Of a stretch of 6,022 nucleotides of DNA, positions 1 to 5,916 are shown piece after piece. The stretch lies in the NCBI GenBank assembly GCA_020442505.1, contig JAGRJZ010000037.1, positions 1 to 6,022 on the forward strand, read 5' to 3'. The stretch's first letter is position 1; each line of letters opens with the position of its first letter. A program made the position numbers and the translations under genes. The DNA comes from Alphaproteobacteria bacterium. Its GTDB lineage: Bacteria > Pseudomonadota > Alphaproteobacteria > Micavibrionales > Micavibrionaceae. Below the pieces are notes generated by a model. It was not told the origin of the DNA. It did not search any database and saw nothing but the letters and a program-made list of their open reading frames with translations.

Positions 1-1173
1 CGCAGCGGCCCTTATTCCCTCGAGACGGAGACTTTCCCGGTCATCGACGGACTCGCCGAGACCGCGCAAGCGCTTAAAACAGAGCTGCGGGAGATTGTCA
101 AGCCGATGGAGGCGCTCTCGGCGCGGCTTCAGAAAAAACTCCACGAACAGGCGGACGCGCTCGATTCCGATACGCGTAAGCGAATCGAATCCGTCGCCGG
201 GGCGATAACCTGGCGCACGGAGAATCGTCTGAAGGCGTGGATCGGAATTTTGGAGGCGCTGACCCGCGCTCCCCAGAACGTCAACGCGGCGGAGCAAATA
301 TTCGTCGACTGGATGGGAATCGAACGAGCTGATGGCCAGGCCGTCGATGTCGGGGTCTATCGCCACTGGATCGACCCGATGAAGCCCTTTGCCGCTATCT
401 TGACGCCTCATGCACACGGAATCGCCGTGACCTCCGCGACACTGCGGGCGGGAGCGGGCGGAGAAGAAAATGACGACCAGGGTTCTTGGGAGTCGGCTCT
501 ACGGCGGACGGGCGCGCCGCATTTCACAACCGATCCACAGGTTTTTTCCGTGCCATCGCCCTTCGATTACGCTGCGCAAACCCGCCTGTTTATCGTCAAC
601 GACGTGAACAAGAACGATATGGATCAGCTGGCCGCGACCTATCGCGTCCTGTTCGAGGCGGCCGGAGGCGGGGCGTTGGGGTTGTTCACGGCGATCCACC
701 GGCTAAAGGCCGTGCAAAGCCGCATCACCGCGCCGCTCGAAGAAAAAGGTTTCCCGCTCTATGCCCAGCATGTTGACGGGCTAGATACGAGCACGCTGGT
801 CGATATGTTCAGAACGGAGACTCATGCCTGCCTGCTGGGGACCGACGCGGTGCGGGACGGCGTAGACGTGCCCGGGGAATCGCTGCGTCTGCTGGTCTAC
901 GACCGGGTGCCGTGGCCGCGCCCGACGATTCTGCACAAAGCCCGGCGCAGGGCCTTTGGCGGCCGGGCTTATGACGAGGAGATCACGCGGCTGAAGCTAC
1001 GTCAGGCCTTCGGACGTCTGATCCGCCGGGCCGACGACCGGGGCGTGTTCGTGATGCTGGACGGCGCGCTGCCGAGCAATCTGCAAAACGCCTTTCCGGT
1101 CGAAACCCCAATCGTGAAGGCGGGCCTGGCCGACACCGTCCGGGCTTTGCGGGATTTTTACGCGGAGAAGTGA
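1..1173 (+). CDS. dinG: DinG-family ATP-dependent DNA helicase, C-terminal part (5' end outside window)
   Basis: The frame is open from base 1, so the first ATG at 106 is internal and the true start lies upstream. About 390 residues are visible, covering the second half of an XPD/DinG-like superfamily 2 helicase, which uses ATP to unwind DNA during repair and replication conflicts. Numbering from the window edge, visible signatures are TSATL (about 144-148), the LFTAIHRLKAV segment (about 228-238), GTDAVRDGVDVPGE (about 280-293, motif V region) followed by the DRVPWPRP turn, and QAFGRLIRR (about 335-343, motif VI with its arginine finger). The Walker A, DEAH and any Fe-S cysteines would be upstream, so cluster status cannot be judged. 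The C-terminus looks complete and ends in TGA. The last 16 bases overlap the convergent CobD/CbiB-like gene. The family call is firm; the exact subfamily (DinG versus another XPD-like helicase) is an inference from motif spacing. Confidence 0.92.
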   Translation, partial: RSGPYSLETETFPVIDGLAETAQALKTELREIVKPMEALSARLQKKLHEQADALDSDTRKRIESVAGAITWRTENRLKAWIGILEALTRAPQNVNAAEQIFVDWMGIERADGQAVDVGVYRHWIDPMKPFAAILTPHAHGIAVTSATLRAGAGGEENDDQGSWESALRRTGAPHFTTDPQVFSVPSPFDYAAQTRLFIVNDVNKNDMDQLAATYRVLFEAAGGGALGLFTAIHRLKAVQSRITAPLEEKGFPLYAQHVDGLDTSTLVDMFRTETHACLLGTDAVRDGVDVPGESLRLLVYDRVPWPRPTILHKARRRAFGGRAYDEEITRLKLRQAFGRLIRRADDRGVFVMLDGALPSNLQNAFPVETPIVKAGLADTVRALRDFYAEK

Positions 1174-2189
1174 CCCGCCCACAACATCCCGCCGATCAAG
1201 GCAAAAACAAGCAAAAGATGCGCCATCAGGCTGAGATACAGAGCGCGGCGCAAATGTCCGGCGCTGAGCTGCGCCGTCGCGCCGGGCGGCCCCACCCAGA
1301 CGCGTTTGAGCGTATAGCCGTCCAGGCTTTGGACCGGTCCGCCCAGATTGACGGCCAGCACGTAAGCCATCGCGGTTAGAGGCAACCCACCCTCCGCGTA
1401 AGGGGCACGGTTCTTGCCGTGCAGCAACGCCACCAGCGCCCGGGTCATCCCGCCCGTCGGGGTCAACAGCCCGGCCAGAGAGATCAAAAGGCCCGCCAGC
1501 GCCGAGGGCACGAATCCCAGGAGCTTTTCCAGCGCCAGCGGCACCCTACCGAAGCCCTTACAAAACCCGTCCCGGCCAAAACGCGCGGCCAGCGCCGCTA
1601 GCGCGGCATAGATCATCGCCCCGGGCAATCCCGCGATCAAATACCAGACGACCGGCGCAACGCAGCCTTTGTCGAAGCGCCGGGCGGCCAGCGCCATTCC
1701 CGTGCGGGTAATTCCGTAATCGTCGCTAACGGCCAGATTAACCCCCGCCGATCGCGCGATCGCGTAATATTCCCCCGTCCCGGCCTTTCTTCCTTTCAGC
1801 GCGAAATAGAGCCGTAAGAGCGCAAACCAGACCGTGCCTGCCGTCATGGTCAAAGACAGCAAGAGCGTCTCCGTCAAACCATAAAGCGGCATATGAGCCG
1901 CTAAGCCGCCGCTCAAAAGGAACACAGCCGCGGCCAGAGCCACCCCGAACAGGCACAGAACGAACCCCCGCAGAGTCAGATCCGGACCCTTGCGGTGCGG
2001 ACGGTCGAGCCGCGCGCCAAGCCCGCCCAGAACTTTATCGGAAAATTGCCAATAAAGCGGATTGGCGTTGCCGTATTGCGGCCCCGTCACGACCCCGACC
2101 ACAGAGACGAACACCACCGCCCCCATTGCGATCAAAAACCGCTCCGGGCTCATCATCTGGAGGGGAAAGTCGGCAATAAAAGTGAGCAT
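1158..2189 (-). CDS. cobD: CobD/CbiB-family polytopic membrane protein (adenosylcobinamide-phosphate synthase-like), divergent
   Basis: From the ATG at 2189 this encodes 343 residues, near the usual family length of just over 300. Hydrophobic stretches lie at about 17-35, 73-97, 106-130, 177-203, 223-243, 268-285 and 318-338, indicating an inner-membrane protein. Family-like segments are VAPVVWYLIAGLPGAMIY (about 177-194), FVPSALAGLL (about 227-236) and the GGLPLTAMAYVLAVNLGGP block (about 267-285) with VWVGP after it. CobD/CbiB joins an aminopropanol arm to adenosylcobyric acid in cobalamin synthesis. Two points weaken that function here: the stretch after the VAP block that usually carries an N-T-L-D-S-M type motif reads as an alanine-rich segment, and the Glu-rich segment just before it is replaced by AARRFDKG. 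No other cobalamin gene is nearby. A TTG further upstream at 2246 is possible but has no good ribosome site, while the ATG at 2189 has AAAGGG seven bases upstream. Family membership is likely; enzymatic activity is uncertain. Confidence 0.75.
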   Translation of the reverse strand: MLTFIADFPLQMMSPERFLIAMGAVVFVSVVGVVTGPQYGNANPLYWQFSDKVLGGLGARLDRPHRKGPDLTLRGFVLCLFGVALAAAVFLLSGGLAAHMPLYGLTETLLLSLTMTAGTVWFALLRLYFALKGRKAGTGEYYAIARSAGVNLAVSDDYGITRTGMALAARRFDKGCVAPVVWYLIAGLPGAMIYAALAALAARFGRDGFCKGFGRVPLALEKLLGFVPSALAGLLISLAGLLTPTGGMTRALVALLHGKNRAPYAEGGLPLTAMAYVLAVNLGGPVQSLDGYTLKRVWVGPPGATAQLSAGHLRRALYLSLMAHLLLVFALIGGMLWAGHFSA

Positions 2190-2195
2190 GAATTT

Positions 2196-2202
2196 GCCCT
2201 TT
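2196..2202 (-). promoter_or_regulatory. Ribosome binding site deciding the start of the CobD/CbiB-like gene
   Basis: On the minus strand AAAGGG ends seven bases before the ATG at 2189. This favours that ATG over the TTG at 2246, which would add 19 residues rich in Lys and Met and has no comparable purine tract. The Pribnow-like TATGAT at 2232-2227 also lies downstream of the TTG and would exclude it from the transcript. Confidence 0.55.
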
Positions 2203-2226
2203 ACAATCTTTTTACACGGAAACGCT

Positions 2227-2232
2227 ATCATA
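2227..2232 (-). promoter_or_regulatory. Candidate -10 box for the CobD/CbiB-like gene
   Basis: Read on the minus strand, this AT-rich pocket of the divergent region contains TATGAT, five of six matches to TATAAT, about 38 bases before the ATG at 2189. No convincing -35 element sits 16-18 bases upstream, so this is a weak prediction. No clear promoter for phaZ was found in the same region; the best candidate on the plus strand, TAGAGT at 2283-2288, has only a poor -35 partner. Confidence 0.3.
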
Positions 2233-2322
2233 AACATATATTGCAACGCAGAAAACCGGTTTCGTTTTGTCGGGATTTCGCGTAGAGTGTAGGCGCCAAC
2301 TGACGGGAAAGGATTTCCTGAC

Positions 2323-3720
2323 GTGCTCTATCATTTTTACGATCTCCAACACGCGATGTTAACTCCCGCGCGGCTGGGCGCGGAGGTAACCCGGATGCTA
2401 TACCAGCATCCCTGGAATCCTCTGTCTTATACGCAGATGGGCCGAACACTCGCAGCGAATGCGGAGCTGTTCGAAAGAGTCACCCGCCGTTTCGGCGAGC
2501 CCGTCTTCGGTCTGCCGGAGACGAAGATCGACGGCCGGAAGGTCGCCGTGGTCGAGGAGATCCTCCACAAAAAACCTTTTTGCTCCCTGCTTCATTTCAA
2601 ACGTCTGACCCGCCGAAAGGACCCCAAGGTCTTGATCGTCGCCCCGATGTCCGGCCATTTCGCGACACTTCTGCGCGGCACGGTGGAAGCGCTTTTGCCC
2701 CATCACGACGTTTATATTACGGATTGGATCGACGCGCGGCAGGTTCCGCTCGGCGCGGGCCGCTTTAACCTCGACGACTACATCGCCTATGTCATGGAGT
2801 TTTTGGAGAAGCTCGGGCCGCCGGTGCATCTGATCGCGGTTTGCCAGCCCGCCGTTCCGGTTTTCGCGGCCGCAGCGCTGATGGAGGCCGCCGGCGATCC
2901 GAACGCGCCGGCCTCCATGACCCTGATGGGCGGTCCGATCGACCCGCGCGTGTCGAAGACGCAGGTCACGGAACTGGCCGAACAACGGCCGCTCAGCTGG
3001 TTCGAAAACACCGTCGTCACGGAGGTTCCCCATTATTATCCCGGCGCGTACCGGAAGGTCTATCCCGGCTTTGTCCAGCTGGGCGGGTTTATGTCGATGA
3101 ATTTGGACCGGCATGTGGGATCTCATATGAAGTTCTACCAGCATCTGGTGACCGGTGACGGCGAATCGGCCGACGCGCACCGGAAATTCTACGACGAGTA
3201 TCTGTCCGTCATGGATATCAGCGCGGATTTCTACCTCCAGACCGTGGAGACGGTCTTCCAGAAACACGCCTTGCCCAAGGGAGAGATGAGCTGGAAATCG
3301 CCGCGCAGCGGAAAAATCTACCCCGTCGATCCGTTGAAGATCCGAAAGACCGCACTTTTGACAGTCGAGGGCGAAAAGGACGATATCTCCGCCCACGGTC
3401 AGACGACCGCCGCGCACGTTCTGTGCCGGAATCTTCCCGCCGGGCGGCAATACCACCATTTCCAGGAAAGCGTCGGACACTATGGAATCTTCAACGGGTC
3501 GCGCTGGCGCACGCAGATTATGCCCCGGATCCGACATTTTATCCGTCAATTCGATAAAAGCGGCGACCCCCTTCCGGAAAAGGATCTTCTGGCCATTCCC
3601 GATCTATCGCCGCCACAATGGAACGAGAGAATTCACGGCATCACGGCCGTTCGGGAACGCTTGCGCAAACAAGCCGCGCTGGAAGGCCGGATGGAAGACA
3701 TCTTAAGATCTTATGAATAA
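2323..3720 (+). CDS. phaZ: Intracellular polyhydroxybutyrate depolymerase
   Basis: The 465-residue product is an alpha/beta hydrolase that degrades stored poly(3-hydroxybutyrate) granules in the cytoplasm, releasing hydroxybutyrate units. It carries the Cys-nucleophile lipase-box variant VCQPAVP with Cys174, an acid in VEGEKDDIS (Asp353 or Asp354) and a catalytic His386 in SVGHYGIF, matching the Cys-Asp-His triad of the Cupriavidus PhaZ type. The oxyanion-region segment VLIVAPMSGH is at about 103-112, and the C-terminal PHB depolymerase domain runs from roughly residue 215 to 420. Length is close to that of its homologues. The start is GTG: an in-frame stop at 2290 rules out any longer product, AAAGGA at 2308-2313 is well spaced, and the MLYHFYDLQHAML N-terminus resembles the family's usual beginning. 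It is transcribed divergently from the CobD/CbiB-like gene and appears monocistronic, with no synthase, phasin or PhaR beside it. No signal peptide is seen, consistent with granule-bound action. Confidence 0.95.
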   Translation: MLYHFYDLQHAMLTPARLGAEVTRMLYQHPWNPLSYTQMGRTLAANAELFERVTRRFGEPVFGLPETKIDGRKVAVVEEILHKKPFCSLLHFKRLTRRKDPKVLIVAPMSGHFATLLRGTVEALLPHHDVYITDWIDARQVPLGAGRFNLDDYIAYVMEFLEKLGPPVHLIAVCQPAVPVFAAAALMEAAGDPNAPASMTLMGGPIDPRVSKTQVTELAEQRPLSWFENTVVTEVPHYYPGAYRKVYPGFVQLGGFMSMNLDRHVGSHMKFYQHLVTGDGESADAHRKFYDEYLSVMDISADFYLQTVETVFQKHALPKGEMSWKSPRSGKIYPVDPLKIRKTALLTVEGEKDDISAHGQTTAAHVLCRNLPAGRQYHHFQESVGHYGIFNGSRWRTQIMPRIRHFIRQFDKSGDPLPEKDLLAIPDLSPPQWNERIHGITAVRERLRKQAALEGRMEDILRSYE

Positions 3721-3730
3721 CGAACATGGG

Positions 3731-3769
3731 TGAAAGCGCGCCAGTTTTAGACGGCGCGGTCCCCTTTCA
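3731..3769. terminator. GC-rich hairpin between convergent genes, possible bidirectional terminator
   Basis: CGCGCC (3737-3742) pairs with GGCGCG (3753-3758) around a ten-base loop. Flanking TGAAAG (3731-3736) can pair with CTTTCA (3764-3769) across a five-base bulge. It lies 11 bases after the phaZ stop and just past the stop of the convergent 171-residue gene. There is no clean T-run on either strand, so it may act as a weak or factor-assisted terminator or simply as a 3' end stabiliser. Confidence 0.4.
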
Positions 3770-3772
3770 ACG

Positions 3773-4288
3773 CTAACTCGGCCCATTTTTAGGGGAGCGC
3801 ACCGCCGCGTTTTTAATCTGCGTTACATTCGACGAAACCAGCGCAGAAGCCTGGTCCACGGTGCCGCTGATATGGCTTACTGCATTGTTAAAAATATCCG
3901 TCGCGCTGCTCGTCACGCTGTGAAGCATAGAGGGATCTTGGGAAAGATAGACAAGACCAACGACAAGAACGCTGAGCGATGTGGTAAGAGGATTGCTCGC
4001 AAGGGTACTGGCGAGCGGGCCAATCCCCTTTCCGTACTGCCAGAGATGCGAGAGGACAAACTCGACGAGCGTCCCCGCGTTCTTCGGGGCCAGATCCCCG
4101 GACGCACCCGTTCTCTCGACGGATTCCCTGACGGTCTTCTGGACCACATCCGTTATCTTTCTGATTTTGCAAGGAAGAATGTCAGGATCGTTCACGCAAC
4201 GGTACAACGCCACATTCGCATTTGTCCAAAGACCGGCCAACCTGTTAGCCATTTTTGCTTGTGTACGAGGCGTCTTTCTTGTTTTCAT
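3773..4288 (-). CDS. Hypothetical protein with one predicted transmembrane segment
   Basis: I do not recognise this 171-residue protein. The N-terminal third is basic (MKTRKTPRTQAKM, later KIRKITDVVQK). A hydrophobic stretch at about 101-116 (LTTSLSVLVVGLVYLS) is long enough for one membrane helix. The C-terminal part, about 120-165, is Ser/Thr/Asn/Ala-rich and looks amphipathic. Two cysteines, Cys31 and Cys40, lie before the helix; there is no cleavable signal peptide. A sensible codon pattern and the absence of a better frame support it as real, although plus-strand frames are also open across it. It uses AGA/AGG and A/T-ending codons more than phaZ or rocD, possibly reflecting acquisition or low expression. 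The start is unsure: the ATG at 4288 has no good ribosome site, and the ATG at 4252 (residue 13) is an alternative. It is convergent with phaZ and divergent from ydcH. Function cannot be assigned. Confidence 0.6.
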   Translation of the reverse strand: MKTRKTPRTQAKMANRLAGLWTNANVALYRCVNDPDILPCKIRKITDVVQKTVRESVERTGASGDLAPKNAGTLVEFVLSHLWQYGKGIGPLASTLASNPLTTSLSVLVVGLVYLSQDPSMLHSVTSSATDIFNNAVSHISGTVDQASALVSSNVTQIKNAAVRSPKNGPS

Positions 4289-4298
4289 CTATGGGGAG

Positions 4299-4327
4299 AG
4301 CCTACCAGAGACTTCCCAAAAAAGCAA
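4299..4327 (-). promoter_or_regulatory. Candidate sigma70-type promoter for the hypothetical membrane protein
   Basis: On the minus strand TTGCTT (4327-4322) is followed after exactly 17 bases by TAGGCT (4304-4299). Transcription would begin near 4292, only about four bases before the ATG at 4288. This implies a nearly leaderless message or use of the later ATG at 4252. The -10 is a moderate match only. Confidence 0.3.
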
Positions 4328-4346
4328 GAAAATCCGCCTTCCCTTT

Positions 4347-4375
4347 TTGCTTCCGGGTTCTAAATGGGTTAGAAT
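4347..4375 (+). promoter_or_regulatory. Candidate sigma70-type promoter for the ydcH-rocD operon
   Basis: TTGCTT (4347-4352) and TAGAAT (4370-4375, five of six matches to TATAAT) are separated by 17 bases. The predicted start near 4382 leaves a leader of about 34 bases carrying the ribosome site AGGAGAA ahead of the ATG at 4416. This is the most convincing promoter in the window. Confidence 0.5.
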
Positions 4376-4415
4376 CGTATCGTTCTTTTCCACCGTAACA
4401 GACAGGAGAAAAAAC

Positions 4416-4613
4416 ATGGGAATGACACAAGTTGCCGTTTCGCCCGCGGATTCGCATCTGGAGGCTCTGGAGACCCGGCACGCCTTCCTCTCGCACCGGA
4501 TTGAAACCGAACAGCGTCACCCCGCCGCCAGCGACCAGATAATTCGTACGCTCAAACGTCAGAAACTCCGTCTGAAAGAAGAGATCGAAAAAGAGAAAGG
4601 AAGACTCGCCTGA
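4416..4613 (+). CDS. YdcH-like DUF465 family small protein
   Basis: The 65-residue product fits the short, highly charged, helical DUF465/YdcH family. The N-terminal helix contains HLEALETRHAFLSHRIE (residues about 14-30). A short break with Pro36 follows, then a second strongly charged helix of Lys, Arg, Glu and Leu (about 40-64) that could form a helical hairpin. The biochemical role of the family is not established. The ATG at 4416 is chosen because AGGAG at 4404-4408 sits seven bases upstream and the family's short length is recovered. The frame is open far upstream, to 3981, but that part is antisense to another gene and shows no protein-like pattern. Its stop overlaps the apparent start of rocD by four bases, so the two are probably co-transcribed and translationally coupled. 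No functional link to ornithine metabolism is known to me. Confidence 0.85.
   Translation: MGMTQVAVSPADSHLEALETRHAFLSHRIETEQRHPAASDQIIRTLKRQKLRLKEEIEKEKGRLA
4598..4603 (+). promoter_or_regulatory. Ribosome binding site supporting a CTG start for rocD
   Basis: AGGAAG lies within the last codons of the ydcH-like gene, six bases before the CTG at 4610. It is the only good purine-rich site ahead of the conserved N-terminus of ornithine aminotransferase. No ATG, GTG or TTG occurs in that frame between the upstream stop at 4502 and the TTG at 4676. Confidence 0.55.
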
Positions 4614-5824
4614 CCAACCACGCAGACACGTTCATCGCCCGGGAGGATCGCTATCTCGCCCGGAATTATCGGCCGTTGCCCGTCGTTTTGGCGCGGGGCG
4701 CGGGCGTGTGGGTATGGGACGTAGACGGGAACAAATACCTGGACTTTCTGAGTGCCTACAGCGCCGTCAGCGCCGGACACGGCAATCCCCGAATCAAGAG
4801 CGTTCTGGCAGAACAGCTCGAACGGCTGGACGTTCCCTCCCGTGCCTTTTACACCGACAGGCTCGGCACGTTCGTTGAAAAACTTTGCACGTTCAGCGGT
4901 ATGGACAAGGCCCTGCCCATGAACACGGGGACCGAGGCCGTCGAAACCGCGATCAAGGCCGCTCGCCGCTGGGGGTACGACGTCAAGGGAATTCCGGACG
5001 GCAAGGCCCGAATTGTCGTCAGCGAACATAATTTCCACGGCCGTTCCACGACGATTTGCGGTTTTTCCTCCGAGCCCGCCTACAAACGGGGGTTCGGGCC
5101 GTTCGACGGCGGTTTCGACACGATCCCCTTCGGCGACGCGGCGGCCCTCGAAAACGCCATCACCCCACAGACTTGTGCCTTTTTAACCGAGCCGATGCAG
5201 GGCGAAGCCGGAATTATCCTCCCGCCGCAGGGCTGGTTGAAAGCGGTTCAAACCATCTGCCGCAAGCATAACGTCCTGTTGATTCTGGACGAAATTCAGA
5301 CTGGACTAGGCCGCACCGGGAAAAATTTTGCGTTCGAACACGAAATCGACCACCCGGACGGGCTGACCCTCGGCAAGGCGCTGGGGGGCGGGGTTTACCC
5401 GGTTTCCGCCTTTCTGGCGCGGGCCGACGTGATGGACGTGTTCGACCCCGGCTCCCACGGCTCGACCTTCGGCGGCAATCCGCTCGCGGCGGCAATCGGG
5501 CTGGAGGCCCTGGCGATCTTGGAGGACGAAGACCTCGCCGGTCGGAGCCAAGATCTGGGCGCTTATCTGAAGGACCGCCTGATGGCCCTGAACACCCGGC
5601 TTTTCCGGGATATACGGGGCGCGGGGCTGTGGATCGGCGTCGATATCGACCCGGATATCATCTCCGCCCGCAGCTTTTGCGGACATCTGAAGGACAAGGG
5701 GATTCTGTGCAAGGAAACGCACGAAATCACCGTGCGTTTCGCTCCGCCCTTGACCATCACACGCGCGGAAATCGATTGGGCCATGCCCCAGATCGAGACG
5801 GTTTGCCGCGCAGTGAGCAGGTGA
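4610..5824 (+). CDS. rocD: Ornithine aminotransferase (ornithine--oxo-acid transaminase)
   Basis: This cytoplasmic PLP enzyme transfers the delta-amino group of ornithine to 2-oxoglutarate, giving glutamate 5-semialdehyde and glutamate, and links arginine breakdown with proline and glutamate. From CTG 4610 it has 404 residues, typical for the family. Numbered this way, visible marks are PLPVVLARGAGVWVWD (22-37), FLSAYSAVSAGHGNP (46-60), TGTEAVE (106-112), NFHGRS (141-146), LILDEIQTGLGRTG with PLP-pyridine Asp227, Schiff-base Lys256 in TLGKALGGGVYP, GSTFGGNPL (284-292) and substrate-carboxylate Arg376 in VRFAPPL. The AYSAV and HGRS segments favour ornithine over acetylornithine aminotransferase. 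The usual start codons would place it at TTG 4676, deleting the conserved segment REDRYLARNYRP that precedes PLPVVL. CTG 4610 overlaps the ydcH-like stop as CTGA and has its own ribosome site, so I prefer it. The product call is firm; the start codon is inferred. Confidence 0.94.
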   Translation: MTNHADTFIAREDRYLARNYRPLPVVLARGAGVWVWDVDGNKYLDFLSAYSAVSAGHGNPRIKSVLAEQLERLDVPSRAFYTDRLGTFVEKLCTFSGMDKALPMNTGTEAVETAIKAARRWGYDVKGIPDGKARIVVSEHNFHGRSTTICGFSSEPAYKRGFGPFDGGFDTIPFGDAAALENAITPQTCAFLTEPMQGEAGIILPPQGWLKAVQTICRKHNVLLILDEIQTGLGRTGKNFAFEHEIDHPDGLTLGKALGGGVYPVSAFLARADVMDVFDPGSHGSTFGGNPLAAAIGLEALAILEDEDLAGRSQDLGAYLKDRLMALNTRLFRDIRGAGLWIGVDIDPDIISARSFCGHLKDKGILCKETHEITVRFAPPLTITRAEIDWAMPQIETVCRAVSR

Positions 5825-5842
5825 AAATTTAGTTTTTCCTGC
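5817..5842 (+). terminator. Hairpin at the end of rocD, weak terminator candidate
   Basis: GCAGG (5817-5821) pairs with CCTGC (5838-5842). Inside it AAAA faces a run of five T around a short loop, with TG of the stop codon bulged. The stem starts within the final rocD codons. The T-run lies inside the stem rather than after it, so classical intrinsic termination is doubtful; it could instead protect the 3' end. Confidence 0.3.
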
Positions 5843-5916
5843 CTCTTCACGGTTCCAAAACATTTTTATCTGTGCTAAATCCCTGTTTATTCTTTGACAA
5901 TGGAAATGGAACGGAA
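5843..5916 (+). promoter_or_regulatory. AT-richer leader region upstream of secG
   Basis: This gap is clearly more AT-rich than its surroundings and probably carries the secG promoter. The best pair is TTTATC (5865-5870) with TATTCT (5888-5893) at 17-base spacing, a moderate match only. TGTGCTAAAT at 5871-5880 is another possible -10 region. A perfect TTGACA at 5894-5899 has no -10 partner because its position would fall inside secG. No choice among these is secure. Confidence 0.25.

Noticed and set aside
106..108. ATG at 106 as the start of the helicase
   Set aside because: The frame is open to the window edge and the upstream residues continue the family's pattern, so this methionine is internal.
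2190..2246. Upstream TTG start for the CobD/CbiB-like protein
   Set aside because: It has no ribosome site, adds an atypical Lys/Met-rich segment, and lies upstream of the likely -10 box; the ATG at 2189 is better supported.
2398..3549. 383-codon open frame on the minus strand inside phaZ
   Set aside because: It lies fully antisense to phaZ, whose catalytic motifs are intact. Its translation is rich in Arg, His and Gly without any recognisable domain, as expected of a GC-rich shadow frame.
3872..4363. 163-codon plus-strand frame opposite the orphan gene
   Set aside because: The translation is Arg/Cys-rich and patternless, with no ribosome site, whereas the minus-strand frame gives a plausible membrane protein. 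Some doubt remains because neither has a known homologue that I can name.
3981..4415. N-terminal extension of the ydcH-like frame, giving 210 residues
   Set aside because: The extension is antisense to the orphan gene and contains no domain. The ATG at 4416 has a strong ribosome site and gives the normal short DUF465 length.
5306..5863. 185-codon minus-strand frame inside rocD
   Set aside because: It is antisense to well-conserved aminotransferase motifs and looks like a shadow frame.
5894..5899. Perfect TTGACA as a -35 element for secG
   Set aside because: A 17-base spacer would place the -10 at 5917-5922, on the secG start itself, and the sequence there does not resemble TATAAT.
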